From: Ruminococcus flavefaciens
Lineage (GTDB): Bacteria; Bacillota; Clostridia; Oscillospirales; Ruminococcaceae
Length of the DNA stretch: 64,000 nt
NCBI GenBank assembly: GCA_002371825.1
Contig: DFHF01000007.1
Span: 34,493-98,492, forward strand
Direction: 5' to 3'
The number at the start of each line of letters is the position of its first letter. Position 1 is the stretch's first letter. The notes under the pieces were generated by a model that searched no databases, was not told the DNA's origin, and worked only from the letters and a program-made list of their open reading frames with translations. A program made the position numbers and the translations under genes. This document shows, in pieces, positions 7,663 through 15,687 of the stretch.

Positions 7663-7941
7663 ATGCAGGAAAAAATAACAAGACAGGAACACAGTCTCAT
7701 CCTTGAGGGCAGAAAAAAGCTCAGCCTGTCCGGAGTGACCGATGTGGACAGCTTCGATGAGAAGGTCATTAATCTTTACACAGAAATGGGTGAGCTGACC
7801 ATTAAAGGCCGGGAGCTGCATATCGATGCTGTAAGCGTCGAGACTGGAAATATGTCCATAACCGGCGATATCTGGGCTGTCATCTATGGGGACAAGGACA
7901 GAAAAGGCCCTCTCTCTGCACTTGGGAAGCTGTTCAGATGA
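7663..7941 (+). CDS. yabP: Sporulation protein YabP
   Basis: A 92-residue YabP/YqfC-family protein. The family pattern is visible: RQEHSLILEGRKKLSLSGVTDVDSFDE, then the short beta-rich repeats GELTIKGRELHIDAVSVETG and NMSITGDIWAVIYGD. In Bacillus, YabP and YabQ are made in the mother cell and are needed for the spore cortex (family knowledge). The ATG at 7663 has GGAGG nine bases upstream. Its stop overlaps the yabQ start by four bases (ATGA). The order yabP-yabQ-divIC-yabR matches that of other Firmicutes and supports the call. Confidence 0.9.
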   Translation: MQEKITRQEHSLILEGRKKLSLSGVTDVDSFDEKVINLYTEMGELTIKGRELHIDAVSVETGNMSITGDIWAVIYGDKDRKGPLSALGKLFR

Positions 7942-8477
7942 GTGTTCCCGAGACCTTCTTTTCAGTGGGAGAGGAGCTCCGGCTTTTCGGTCTGTCCTGC
8001 GCTTTCGGCGCAGCTTTCGGCCTGCTTTTCGAGATATTCCGCACGGCAAGAACTCTCTTCCCCCACAATCTCCCTCTGATTGCTGCTGAGGATATTGTCT
8101 TTCTGCTGATTTACGCAGTATTTCTGCCGGCATTCGCCTCCGCAGCTGCACGGGGCGAGCTAAGGATGTATTTCGCCATAGGAAATATCCTGGGATTCGT
8201 CCTTTATATAGTCACTCTCGGGAGCACCGTCTCGGCAGCTATGAAAAAGCTGTTTTTCGCAGTAAAAAAGCTCCTGACCATTATTTTTTATCCTTTCCGG
8301 CAATGTTATGTATTTTTCCGTAGAAAAGCAGAGCCCAAATTTGTGGGATGTTCCAAAATTATAGTTAGTTATTTTAAAAAAATAAGAATACTATTGCAGA
8401 ATCCCAGCGGTTTGATGTATAATAAAAGGGCAAATAATAAAAGAAAGAACGTGACAAATGTTGGCAAAAAAGGCTAA
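7938..8477 (+). CDS. yabQ: Spore cortex membrane protein YabQ
   Basis: A 179-residue protein with four or five hydrophobic segments in its first 100 residues and a basic C-terminal tail. The pattern LRLFGLSCAFGAAFGLLFEIFRT and the following EDIVFLLIYAVFLPAFASAAARGELRMY resemble YabQ, which is required for cortex assembly. It is translationally coupled to yabP (ATGA overlap) and its 3' end overlaps the divIC start by 20 bases. Sequence conservation in this family is low, so gene order carries part of the assignment. Confidence 0.85.
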   Translation: MSVPETFFSVGEELRLFGLSCAFGAAFGLLFEIFRTARTLFPHNLPLIAAEDIVFLLIYAVFLPAFASAAARGELRMYFAIGNILGFVLYIVTLGSTVSAAMKKLFFAVKKLLTIIFYPFRQCYVFFRRKAEPKFVGCSKIIVSYFKKIRILLQNPSGLMYNKRANNKRKNVTNVGKKG

Positions 8478-8766
8478 AACCGATAAAAAAGGTCTGTTCA
8501 ACAGATTTCTCGTTAAATTAGCAGCCGCCTTTGTTATATTAGGGTGTATCATGCTCGTCTATACCATTGAGAAGGACTGCTCAGAAAAAGAGCGTGAGAT
8601 CACTGTTATTCAGGGGAAAATAGATTCCTATGAAGTCGAAAACGCAGATCTCCAGCGTATTCTCGAAAGCGATGATATGTCAGATTATATAGCAAGAGTC
8701 GCTATCGAGGAAAGAGGTTATGCGTATTCTGATGAGCGAAGATTCTATGACACTTCAAGGGATTAA
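8458..8766 (+). CDS. divIC: Septum formation initiator (DivIC/FtsB family)
   Basis: A 102-residue protein with a basic cytoplasmic N-terminus, one membrane segment at about residues 18-38 (LVKLAAAFVILGCIMLVYTI), then a short coiled coil (EKEREITVIQGKIDSYEVENADLQ) and the conserved ...YIARVAIEERGYAYSDERRFYD ending. This is the bitopic DivIC/FtsB layout; the protein forms part of the FtsL-DivIB divisome complex at the septum. It sits between yabQ and a yabR-like S1 gene, as in Bacillus and many Clostridia. Confidence 0.9.
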   Translation: MLAKKAKTDKKGLFNRFLVKLAAAFVILGCIMLVYTIEKDCSEKEREITVIQGKIDSYEVENADLQRILESDDMSDYIARVAIEERGYAYSDERRFYDTSRD

Positions 8767-8789
8767 TTTTAAAGGAGTTTTATATACAT

Positions 8790-9236
8790 ATGCAGCTGGA
8801 AATTGGTAAGATCTACAACGGAAAGGTCAAGGGTATAACCCAGTACGGCGCTTTCGTCGATATCGACGGCGGCGGCTCAGGCATGGTTCATATTTCCGAG
8901 ATCGCTAACACCTATGTAAACGAGATCCGAGATCACCTTACAGAAAATCAGGAGGTCAAGGTCAAGGTCATCGGTATCAACGAAGCAGGCAAGGTAAGCC
9001 TCTCCATAAAAAAAGCTGTGGAGAATCAGGATGCTCAGCCTCAGCAGAGACAGAGAAGACCGCACGACGGTAACCAGAACCGTCCAAGACCCAATGTCTG
9101 GGAACCTAAAAAGCAGACTCCGCCCTCTGAAATGACTTTCGAGGACATGATGAGCCGCTTCAAGCAGTCAAGCGAAGAGAGAATGTGTGATCTTAAGCGC
9201 AGTACTGACCGTAAGAACGGTACAAGACGCAAATAA
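8790..9236 (+). CDS. yabR: S1 RNA-binding domain protein (YabR-like)
   Basis: A 148-residue protein. Residues 1-75 form one S1/OB-fold domain (GKIYNGKVKGITQYGAFVDI, GMVHISEIA, VKVKVIGINEAGKVSLSIKKA), as in polynucleotide phosphorylase and ribosomal protein S1, so it binds RNA. Residues 76-148 are a Gln/Arg/Pro-rich, probably disordered tail ending in a basic KNGTRRK. The exact role of YabR is not established. It follows divIC after 23 bases and closes the cluster; a terminator follows at 9239. Confidence 0.88.
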   Translation: MQLEIGKIYNGKVKGITQYGAFVDIDGGGSGMVHISEIANTYVNEIRDHLTENQEVKVKVIGINEAGKVSLSIKKAVENQDAQPQQRQRRPHDGNQNRPRPNVWEPKKQTPPSEMTFEDMMSRFKQSSEERMCDLKRSTDRKNGTRRK

Positions 9237-9238
9237 TC

Positions 9239-9263
9239 AAAGCCGCCCATCAGGGCGGCTTTT
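9239..9263 (+). terminator. Terminator after yabR
   Basis: AAAGCCGCCC pairs with GGGCGGCTTT around a CATCA-type loop, followed by TTTT. It also ends close to the convergent lipoprotein gene and may serve both. Confidence 0.85.
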
Positions 9264-9267
9264 CTGC

Positions 9268-10035
9268 TTAATACAGGCCATAATTGGCTATCTCTACGCT
9301 GGTATAATCCTTCCAGATCGAGATATATACGGTCTGACCAATCGAATCAGAGCGGTAGCTGTAAAATTCGTAATCTTTTTCTTTAGACTCATAATCGGGA
9401 TCGCCAAAGGCTTCGATCATTGCTGCCGATCCAATATCAGCAACACTGACATCGCCTATCTTTAAAATGTCCTTATCCTCAATTTCATTCCCTTTTACTG
9501 TAAGATTTGTAACCTTACAATCCTTCATGGGCACCTGTGACTCCCCATTATTAGTGAGCATTACTGCCACTTTATTCTTTCCTTTGGTCATATAAATATA
9601 CTTCATATCCCCGGCGTCCACCATCTCATCTTCGGTGTGAATTACTTCTTCTAATTCCCAGCCGTTAGCACTGAACTCTGCATAATCTGCCGGCAGCTTG
9701 TACTCAACTCCGTCAAGCCTGAATTCTCCGGATCTTATAGCATCTGAATACTTGCCCTTCTGTCCGGATGTGACCGGCTCGGCAGTATCAGGCTCTGTTA
9801 CAACGGCAGCGGTTTCCGGTTCAACAGTAGTCGGTTCATCAGTTACAGGCTCCATAGTCGGGATCTCAGCGGCCGTCTCCTTAGTCTCCTGTATAAGTTC
9901 GTCATCGTCATTTAGCTCGTAAGACGGAGCTGAAGATCTCTTTTTGCTTCCGCCGTCTCCTGTTTCATCGTTCCCGCAGCTGCACAGACTGAGTGCAGAT
10001 ACCATCGCTAAAACAAATGCTGTGATCTTTTTCAT
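9268..10035 (-). CDS. Lipoprotein of unknown function
   Basis: A 255-residue protein with signal peptide MKKITAFVLAMVSALSLCSC and a lipobox cut before Cys20. Residues 40-95 are a Thr/Glu/Pro-rich spacer (PVTDEPTTVEPETAAVVTEP) that likely spans the wall. Residues 96-255 form a single globular domain with no motif I recognise. Cotranscription with the lipoprotein upstream is likely (21-base gap, GGAGGAT ribosome site). Both may belong to the same surface system. Confidence 0.75.
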   Translation of the reverse strand: MKKITAFVLAMVSALSLCSCGNDETGDGGSKKRSSAPSYELNDDDELIQETKETAAEIPTMEPVTDEPTTVEPETAAVVTEPDTAEPVTSGQKGKYSDAIRSGEFRLDGVEYKLPADYAEFSANGWELEEVIHTEDEMVDAGDMKYIYMTKGKNKVAVMLTNNGESQVPMKDCKVTNLTVKGNEIEDKDILKIGDVSVADIGSAAMIEAFGDPDYESKEKDYEFYSYRSDSIGQTVYISIWKDYTSVEIANYGLY

Positions 10036-10056
10036 TTTCTATCCTCCAGTATAATA

Positions 10057-11133
10057 TCAGCCTGCTGTTCCGTTTTCATTATCCTGCTTTGCAGTATCTT
10101 TTGCCGACTCAAACAGGTCTCTGAGGCTGTGGTCTTCATCCGCTGTGAGATACGGGTCATAGTTTATCATATTATTCCTGTAGCGAAGTATCATATAGGG
10201 ATGTGTGCTCGTTTTTCCGTAGGTACTGTCGGGCTCATCCTTTCCGCTGACTGCACAGGCTGAGTACAGTGCAGAACCATAGCTGCGGAATACTATAAAA
10301 TAGTCATATCCCGATACGCCGGCCTCTTCCACCATGCTGCGGAATGCCTTTGCATCAAAATTTGAAGGTATCTCATAGCTGAGACTGTCATCAGAACCGA
10401 CTATAAAATCCTTTCCGCCGCTTATATCATAGGGAAGGTCCATTTTGGTTATGGCTGCCATTCCTGCTTCATATACTGCCGCAGCCTCCTTGTGCTCCTC
10501 GGCATACTGGGCATATATCCACGAATCAAAAGCCCAGCCCTCGTCCTTTATGTAGTAGGCATACATTACCTCCGCAGCCTCATCTCCGGCCTCGGTATAC
10601 TCGTCAGTGCCTCCGTCTTTTCTGGAGTATTTATAATTCACAGAAAGCTCATATGCCTTTTCTGTATCAAAAAGCGAAGCAGCATCGGCTATCTTCTTTT
10701 TCTGCTCAGCCTCGAACTCCTCCTGACTGCTGTAGCCATTGTTATTGGCATTCTCGTTATTAAAGTGTATCCTTGCAAGATACTCGCCATAGGCCTTTCC
10801 TATGCCCTCACACTCCTCAGGAGTGAGCTCCCTTACCTGAACTATATCCGCAAGCTCAAGGTTGTATTCGTTCTCCTTATTCAGGTCGGGGTCAGCTTCA
10901 TTATAGAACTCTTCAACGTATTTATCCGAATACATAGCATAGAGAAGCTCATTTTCCTCTCCCGCATTGCTTAAGCTAATGACCTCTTCGAGAGCTGCTC
11001 TGTAATCTGCTTTATCAACTGCTGCTGCACTGGCTTCATGCTTTTCCTTTTCACTGCTTGAATCCTTCTTTCCGCAGGAAAAACAGCCCGCTGCCAATAA
11101 TGCAGCTGCAAAAATACTAACTGCTTTTTTCAT
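10057..11133 (-). CDS. Lipoprotein of unknown function
   Basis: A 358-residue protein starting MKKAVSIFAAALLAAGCFSC. Its lipoprotein signal (lipobox around LLAAGC) is followed by a Lys/Glu/Ser spacer. The mature part is acidic and mostly helical up to about residue 215, then mixed alpha/beta; no catalytic motif is seen. The ATG at 11131-11133 has GGAAGGAG upstream. A much longer frame extends to 11316, but that would run through the promoter at 11176-11204. It is the first gene of a two-lipoprotein operon, divergent from an Xre-type regulator that could control it. Confidence 0.75.
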   Translation of the reverse strand: MKKAVSIFAAALLAAGCFSCGKKDSSSEKEKHEASAAAVDKADYRAALEEVISLSNAGEENELLYAMYSDKYVEEFYNEADPDLNKENEYNLELADIVQVRELTPEECEGIGKAYGEYLARIHFNNENANNNGYSSQEEFEAEQKKKIADAASLFDTEKAYELSVNYKYSRKDGGTDEYTEAGDEAAEVMYAYYIKDEGWAFDSWIYAQYAEEHKEAAAVYEAGMAAITKMDLPYDISGGKDFIVGSDDSLSYEIPSNFDAKAFRSMVEEAGVSGYDYFIVFRSYGSALYSACAVSGKDEPDSTYGKTSTHPYMILRYRNNMINYDPYLTADEDHSLRDLFESAKDTAKQDNENGTAG

Positions 11134-11175
11134 AATTATTGCTCCTTCCGGAGGCAGCTCCGCCGCCTCGTGTAT

Positions 11176-11204
11176 ATTATACCACTTATGCTTTAAATAG
11201 TCAA
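11176..11204 (-). promoter_or_regulatory. Promoter of the two-lipoprotein operon
   Basis: Minus strand TTGACT (11199-11204) and TATAAT (11176-11181), 17-base spacer. It lies back to back with the promoter at 11226-11254. Confidence 0.8.
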
Positions 11205-11225
11205 ATAGCCGCAACTGTCTGTTGC

Positions 11226-11254
11226 TTGATTTTTCGGCAGTCCGATGATATAAT
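11226..11254 (+). promoter_or_regulatory. Promoter of the Xre/zinc-ribbon gene
   Basis: TTGATT (11226-11231) and TATAAT (11249-11254), 17-base spacer. Only 21 bases separate the two divergent -35 boxes, so one bound protein could affect both. Confidence 0.75.
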
Positions 11255-11272
11255 ACAGTTGAGGTGATAAAT

Positions 11273-11710
11273 ATGGATACCAAGGATATTATACTTGAAC
11301 TCCGCAATAAAAACAATATGTCTCAGGAGGAGCTTGCTGACAAGGTATTTGTTACCCGTCAGGCAGTTTCACGCTGGGAAAACGGCGACACTGTCCCTAA
11401 CACAGAAACTCTTAAACTCCTTTCACAGCTATTTGATGTCTCTATCAATACCCTCCTTGGTTCGCCGAGGAAGCTGGTATGTCAGTGCTGCGGTATGCCG
11501 CTGGAAGATGCTTCCATAAGCCGTGAACCGGACGGTGCTTTCAATGAGGAGTACTGCAAATGGTGCTACAGTGACGGAAATTTCGCCTACTCCTCCATGG
11601 AAGAGCTGACAGACTTCCTGGTGGGACATATGTCAAATGAACAGTTCCCGCCCGAAAAAGCAAGAGAATACTTCTCAGCAATGCTTCCTACGCTGAACCA
11701 CTGGAAATAA
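11273..11710 (+). CDS. Xre-family DNA-binding protein with zinc-ribbon domain
   Basis: A 145-residue protein. Residues 1-62 are a Cro/C1-type helix-turn-helix (MSQEELADKVFVTRQAVSRWENG). Residues 66-105 carry four cysteines as CQCCGMP...EEYCKWCYSDG, matching the putative zinc-ribbon domain often found alone or behind an HTH in Clostridia. The remainder is helical. The ATG at 11273 follows GAGGTGAT; the GTG inside that site is not used. It is divergent from the lipoprotein operon. Confidence 0.88.
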   Translation: MDTKDIILELRNKNNMSQEELADKVFVTRQAVSRWENGDTVPNTETLKLLSQLFDVSINTLLGSPRKLVCQCCGMPLEDASISREPDGAFNEEYCKWCYSDGNFAYSSMEELTDFLVGHMSNEQFPPEKAREYFSAMLPTLNHWK

Positions 11711-11788
11711 AATCCCGGCAGAGACAGACTCTGCCCCATGTACTTACCTGCCCGGCCACCATAATCAGGAGAATTCCTCTTTTCAAGA

Positions 11789-11817
11789 TTGACATTCTCG
11801 CTCTTTAATGCTATAAT
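11789..11817 (+). promoter_or_regulatory. Sigma-A promoter of proS
   Basis: TTGACA (11789-11794) and TATAAT (11812-11817), 17-base spacer, full consensus. It gives a leader of about 85 bases that contains the hairpin at 11843-11884. Confidence 0.88.
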
Positions 11818-11842
11818 ATGTATGTCTGTGTAAAAAAAATCA

Positions 11843-11884
11843 AGACAGGCAGTAAAAGTCTGTGCGTCGGCACTTTTCCTGTCT
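11843..11884 (+). promoter_or_regulatory. Long leader hairpin in front of proS
   Basis: AGACAGG (11843-11849) pairs with CCTGTCT (11878-11884), and after a four-base bulge (CAGT) AAAAGT (11854-11859) pairs with ACTTTT (11872-11877). The result is a 13-pair stem with one bulge and a 12-base loop. No T-box sequence and no T-tract follow, so it is not an ordinary T-box or attenuator. Confidence 0.5.
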
Positions 11885-11909
11885 GTATCATGGAAAGAGG
11901 TTTATATAT

Positions 11910-13352
11910 ATGGCAAAAGATAAGAAAATGGTCACTGCGATAACCTCAATGGACGAGGACTTCGCTCAGTGGTATACCGATATCTGCAAAAAGGCAGAGC
12001 TGGTAGAGTATACAAGCGTCAAGGGCTGTATGGTCATCCGTCCCTACGGCTATGCTATCTGGGAGAACATCCAGCGAATCCTTGACGGTATGTTCAAGGC
12101 TACAGGCCACGAGAATGTTTGTATGCCTATGTTCATCCCCGAAAGCCTTCTCCAGAAGGAAAAGGATCATGTTGAGGGCTTCGCTCCCGAAGTCGCATGG
12201 GTAACTCAAGGCGGAAATGAGAAGCTGGAGGACAGACTTTGTGTCCGTCCTACTTCCGAGACACTCTTCTGTGAGCACTACTCAAATATCATCCACTCCT
12301 ACCGTGACCTTCCCAAGCTCTATAATCAGTGGGTAAGCGTTGTTCGCTGGGAGAAGACCACACGTCCTTTCCTCCGTTCAAGAGAGTTCCTCTGGCAGGA
12401 AGGCCACACCATCCATGCTACTGCTGAGGAGGCTATCGAAGAGACTGAGCGTATGCTGAATATATATGCTGAATTCTGCGAAAAGTCCCTTGCTATGCCT
12501 GTTGTTAAGGGTAAGAAGACTGAGAGCGATAAGTTCGCCGGTGCTGTTTCCACTTACGCTATCGAGGCTCTTATGCACGACGGTAAGGCTCTTCAGGCTG
12601 GTACTTCCCATTACTTCGGTGACGGCTTCGCTAAGGCTTTCGATATCGAATACACCGATAAGGACAACAAGAGAGTATTCCCCCACCAGACAAGCTGGGG
12701 AGTTACTACTCGTCTCATCGGAGCTGTTATCATGACTCACGGTGACGACAGTGGTCTTGTTCTTCCTCCTGCTGTTGCTCCTATACAGGCAGTAGTTATC
12801 CCGATCGCTCAGCACAAGGAAGGTGTCCTTGATAAGGCTGCTGAGCTCCTTGAAGCTCTCAAGGCTCAGGGCATCAGAGCTAAGGTGGATGACAGCGAGA
12901 ATTCTCCCGGATGGAAGTTCTCTGAGTACGAAATGAAGGGTGTTCCGGTTCGTATCGAGATCGGTCCCCGTGACATAGAAGAGGGCAACTGCATCGTTGC
13001 TACCCGTTACAACGGCGAAAAGAGAACCGTTGCTATCGATGATATGCCCCTGCTCGTAAAGGCTCTCCTTGAAAAGGATATTCCTGAGGGTATGTTCAAC
13101 AAGGCTGCTGAGAACCGTGCAAACAAGACCTATGCCTGCACAACTATCGACGAGATAAACAAGGCTCTCGAAAACGGTGACGGCTTCATAAAGGCTATGT
13201 GGTGCGGCGATGAGGCCTGCGAGGATGAGGTAAAGGAAAAGACCGGTGTCGGTTCAAGATGTATCCCCTTCGATCAGGAAAAGCTCTCCGATAAATGTGT
13301 CTGCTGCGGAAAGCCTGCAAAGTGCATGGTTTACTGGGGCAAGGCTTATTGA
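11910..13352 (+). CDS. proS: Prolyl-tRNA synthetase (short, archaeal/eukaryote-like type)
   Basis: A 480-residue class II synthetase that charges tRNA-Pro. It lacks the editing insertion of the longer bacterial enzyme and has the C-terminal zinc-binding/anticodon extension of the ProS type 3 form (CGDEACEDEVKEKTGVGSRC, CVCCGKPAKCMVYWGKAY end). Motif 2 is seen in RWEKTTRPFLRSREFLWQEGH and motif 3 in QTSWGVTTRLIGAVIMTHGD. The ATG at 11910 follows AAAGAGG. Single gene, own promoter and terminator. Confidence 0.95.
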   Translation: MAKDKKMVTAITSMDEDFAQWYTDICKKAELVEYTSVKGCMVIRPYGYAIWENIQRILDGMFKATGHENVCMPMFIPESLLQKEKDHVEGFAPEVAWVTQGGNEKLEDRLCVRPTSETLFCEHYSNIIHSYRDLPKLYNQWVSVVRWEKTTRPFLRSREFLWQEGHTIHATAEEAIEETERMLNIYAEFCEKSLAMPVVKGKKTESDKFAGAVSTYAIEALMHDGKALQAGTSHYFGDGFAKAFDIEYTDKDNKRVFPHQTSWGVTTRLIGAVIMTHGDDSGLVLPPAVAPIQAVVIPIAQHKEGVLDKAAELLEALKAQGIRAKVDDSENSPGWKFSEYEMKGVPVRIEIGPRDIEEGNCIVATRYNGEKRTVAIDDMPLLVKALLEKDIPEGMFNKAAENRANKTYACTTIDEINKALENGDGFIKAMWCGDEACEDEVKEKTGVGSRCIPFDQEKLSDKCVCCGKPAKCMVYWGKAY

Positions 13353-13372
13353 TCTGGTTTATAGAAACTTTG

Positions 13373-13398
13373 AGAGGCCATTTATTGGCCTCTTTTTT
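13373..13398 (+). terminator. Terminator after proS
   Basis: AGAGGCCA pairs with TGGCCTCT, followed by a run of T. Confidence 0.88.
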
Positions 13399-13422
13399 CG
13401 CTCTGACAAGTTCACATATATG

Positions 13423-13460
13423 AAAAGGCGCACCGAAGGGATTTCCCTCAGTGCGCTTTT
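13423..13460 (-). terminator. Terminator of the GH10 xylanase gene
   Basis: On the minus strand AAAAGCGCAC pairs with GTGCGCCTTTT, with GAGGGA/TCCCTT-type pairing inside. The complementary A and T runs make it usable in both directions between the two convergent genes. Confidence 0.75.
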
Positions 13461-13477
13461 CATTATCTTATATTTTA

Positions 13478-15436
13478 TCATGCGTTGGGATCAAGAGTTG
13501 TATATTTATTGAGCAGGAATTCCTGTATTCTGAGTGCATCCTGCGGTGTGATACCGCTGGTCTTGTTCTCATATACATTTGCATTGCGCTTGCCCTTAGC
13601 TGTGATCCTGTTCTCTTCTGTGCCGTCCTCACCGAATCTGTCGCCGTTTGAAATGCTCTGCATTATAAGAACAGCGTCGTTCATCTTAACAGCACCGTCA
13701 CAGTCAGCATCGCCCCATACGATATCCTTATCAGGATCCTCTGTAGGCTTTGTTGTAGGATCTACAGGTGTGATATCGGGGATGTTCTTCTCCTCACGAT
13801 CACCTACAACTCCGTAATAAGCTGACTTTGCCATATAATCTCCGCCGAAGAGAAGCGGTACTCCTTCTTTTCTCCAGCTTCTGTCGTCTGTAACGCCCCA
13901 GAATACTACTGCGGAAATGCTGTCAGCGTGTTTTTCCATGATGTCCATCATTTCGCTGTAGAACTTCTTCTGCTTTTCTAAATTGTCAGAAGAGGAGCTC
14001 TCTATTGTAGCATCGAACTCAGTTACCTGAATATCAACACCGGCTCCCTCAAGCTTTGTAAGGAACTGATCGTACTGGAAGGGCTGCGGCCAGAGTGAAT
14101 TTATATTACAGTGGCACTGGAGTCCGAGGCCGTCAAGTACGCCCTTAGCCTTCAGTCTTGTAGCAAGATCTATCATAGCGTTTGTCTTGCCTGTTGACCA
14201 CTCGTTAAAGTCGTTGTAGTAGAGCTTGCATCCCTTAGGAGCATACTCTCTTGCAAATTCAAAAGCGTAATCAATAAACGAATTGTCACCGAATACCTGT
14301 ACCCATGCAGACTTCTCTGAACCGCTGCTTCCCTGTTCACCGGGAGAACGGGGTGTACCCTGATCGGTAAATGCTTCGTTTACAACGTCGCAGGCATAGA
14401 AATCAACATCAGGATAGAGCTTTGTGAGCTCTGTGAAGTAGTTCTTGATGTAGTTTTCCATACGCTTTATCATTTTTTCCTTGGATACCCATTCTCCGTC
14501 GTCCTTATAGCCCTCCTTGAAGAACCAGTCAGGAGTCTGGCTGTGCCATACGAGAGTATGAACTCTTACAGGTATCTTATACTTTCGGCAGTAGTTGAGC
14601 ATCGGCTTTGCTGCTGAGAAGTTTACCTGAGGATTTGTATCATCGTCATTCTCCTCTGCATACTTCTGATTTGCAGCCTGACCGAGAACGAACTGCGGCT
14701 TCATCTCATTTCCTGCTGTAAGGCTTCCGCTGAAGTGCTTAGCAACAAGATCCATGAAGGATTTTGAGGAAAGGTTGTCTGCTGTGATAGCTGTACCGAT
14801 CTTGAAGTCATCGGCAAAAACCTTTCTTACAGACTTGATATCGGTCTCTATCGGTACTACAGGGACCTCTGTTATTGTGAAATCATCTATATAGATAGGA
14901 TCCTGTCCATCTTCGATATACAGTGTGGGGTCAACCATTTCTTCAGTAAAGCTGATCTTAAGGTCCTTAACGGTATACCACTCGCTTGTGCTGATATTCT
15001 TGATAAGATTGTTGTAATGAGGTGTTCCGTCAGGATCATTATACTGGAAGCTTACAGTATTGCTTGTGTAGTACTTGCCTCTGAACTTGAAGCTGACGTA
15101 ATACTCTGTATTGGGCTCACATACCTTGTCAAGATGGAATGCAGGTCCGTTCCATGTATTAGAACGTCCGCTGGCATAGAGGGATGATTTGCCGCTTACT
15201 GCTTCATCTGTAGCAATGCTGAGCTCTGTTGTATCTCTGTCGCCTCTGTTTGAGAAGTAGGAGATATCTCCGTCCTCGAAGTCTGTGGAGTAGACAACTG
15301 CTCCTGAAGCTGATGCCGCCTTTGCACCAGTTTCGCCGGCAGCAAGAACTGCTCCTGCGGATGAAGCCACTGAAGAAAGAGTCATGGCTGCACCCATTAC
15401 TCCTGCAAGCAGCTTTCTGTTGATTTTGCCTTTCAT
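13478..15436 (-). CDS. Cellulosomal GH10 endo-xylanase (CBM22-GH10-dockerin)
   Basis: A 652-residue secreted enzyme. A signal peptide (about 1-35) leads into a CBM22-type beta-sandwich (43-190) and a GH10 (beta/alpha)8 barrel (about 200-545). The acid/base is Glu354 in DVVNEAF and the nucleophile Glu473 in VTEFD; the conserved VRVHTLVWHSQTPDW loop is present. A Pro/Thr linker is followed by a dockerin (573 to end) with two calcium loops, DADCDGAVKMND and the NVYENKTSG.. repeat. It should cut the beta-1,4-xylan backbone while docked to a cohesin. The ATG at 15436 with GGGAGGA is preferred over a TTG five codons earlier. Confidence 0.95.
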   Translation of the reverse strand: MKGKINRKLLAGVMGAAMTLSSVASSAGAVLAAGETGAKAASASGAVVYSTDFEDGDISYFSNRGDRDTTELSIATDEAVSGKSSLYASGRSNTWNGPAFHLDKVCEPNTEYYVSFKFRGKYYTSNTVSFQYNDPDGTPHYNNLIKNISTSEWYTVKDLKISFTEEMVDPTLYIEDGQDPIYIDDFTITEVPVVPIETDIKSVRKVFADDFKIGTAITADNLSSKSFMDLVAKHFSGSLTAGNEMKPQFVLGQAANQKYAEENDDDTNPQVNFSAAKPMLNYCRKYKIPVRVHTLVWHSQTPDWFFKEGYKDDGEWVSKEKMIKRMENYIKNYFTELTKLYPDVDFYACDVVNEAFTDQGTPRSPGEQGSSGSEKSAWVQVFGDNSFIDYAFEFAREYAPKGCKLYYNDFNEWSTGKTNAMIDLATRLKAKGVLDGLGLQCHCNINSLWPQPFQYDQFLTKLEGAGVDIQVTEFDATIESSSSDNLEKQKKFYSEMMDIMEKHADSISAVVFWGVTDDRSWRKEGVPLLFGGDYMAKSAYYGVVGDREEKNIPDITPVDPTTKPTEDPDKDIVWGDADCDGAVKMNDAVLIMQSISNGDRFGEDGTEENRITAKGKRNANVYENKTSGITPQDALRIQEFLLNKYTTLDPNA

Positions 15437-15471
15437 GTTTTTTCCTCCCAAAATAATAATTTTGTAATATC

Positions 15472-15500
15472 ATTTTATCACGATATATGCAACTTGTCAA
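15472..15500 (-). promoter_or_regulatory. Promoter of the GH10 xylanase gene
   Basis: Minus strand TTGACA (15495-15500) and TAAAAT (15472-15477), 17-base spacer, 36 bases before the start codon. Confidence 0.75.
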
Positions 15501-15632
15501 TGCAAATAGTATAACATCCGCAACATTTGGCAAGTACTTATAAAATTCTGGTCAGAAATCAATAAAAGCAAAAACTAAATTTAATAAAAAGAACTTTTGG
15601 CTTAGATGCGGTTAACACATGGTTTACAGCAT

Positions 15633-15660
15633 AAAAAACAGCCTCCCCGAAGGGAGGCTG
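15633..15660 (-). terminator. Terminator of the first GH9 gene
   Basis: Minus strand AGCCTCCC-TTCG-GGGAGGCT followed by GTTTTTT: a stable UUCG tetraloop hairpin. Confidence 0.9.
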
Positions 15661-15687
15661 CTGTTATTTTGTTATGATCTTTTCAGA

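Noticed and set aside
11134..11316. N-terminal extension of the second lipoprotein up to 11316
   Set aside because: It would run through the promoter at 11176-11204 and displace the lipoprotein signal peptide from the N-terminus.
11820..11909. T-box riboswitch in front of proS
   Set aside because: No specifier loop, no T-box sequence (NTGGNACCGCG) and no terminator are present; only a bulged hairpin is seen.
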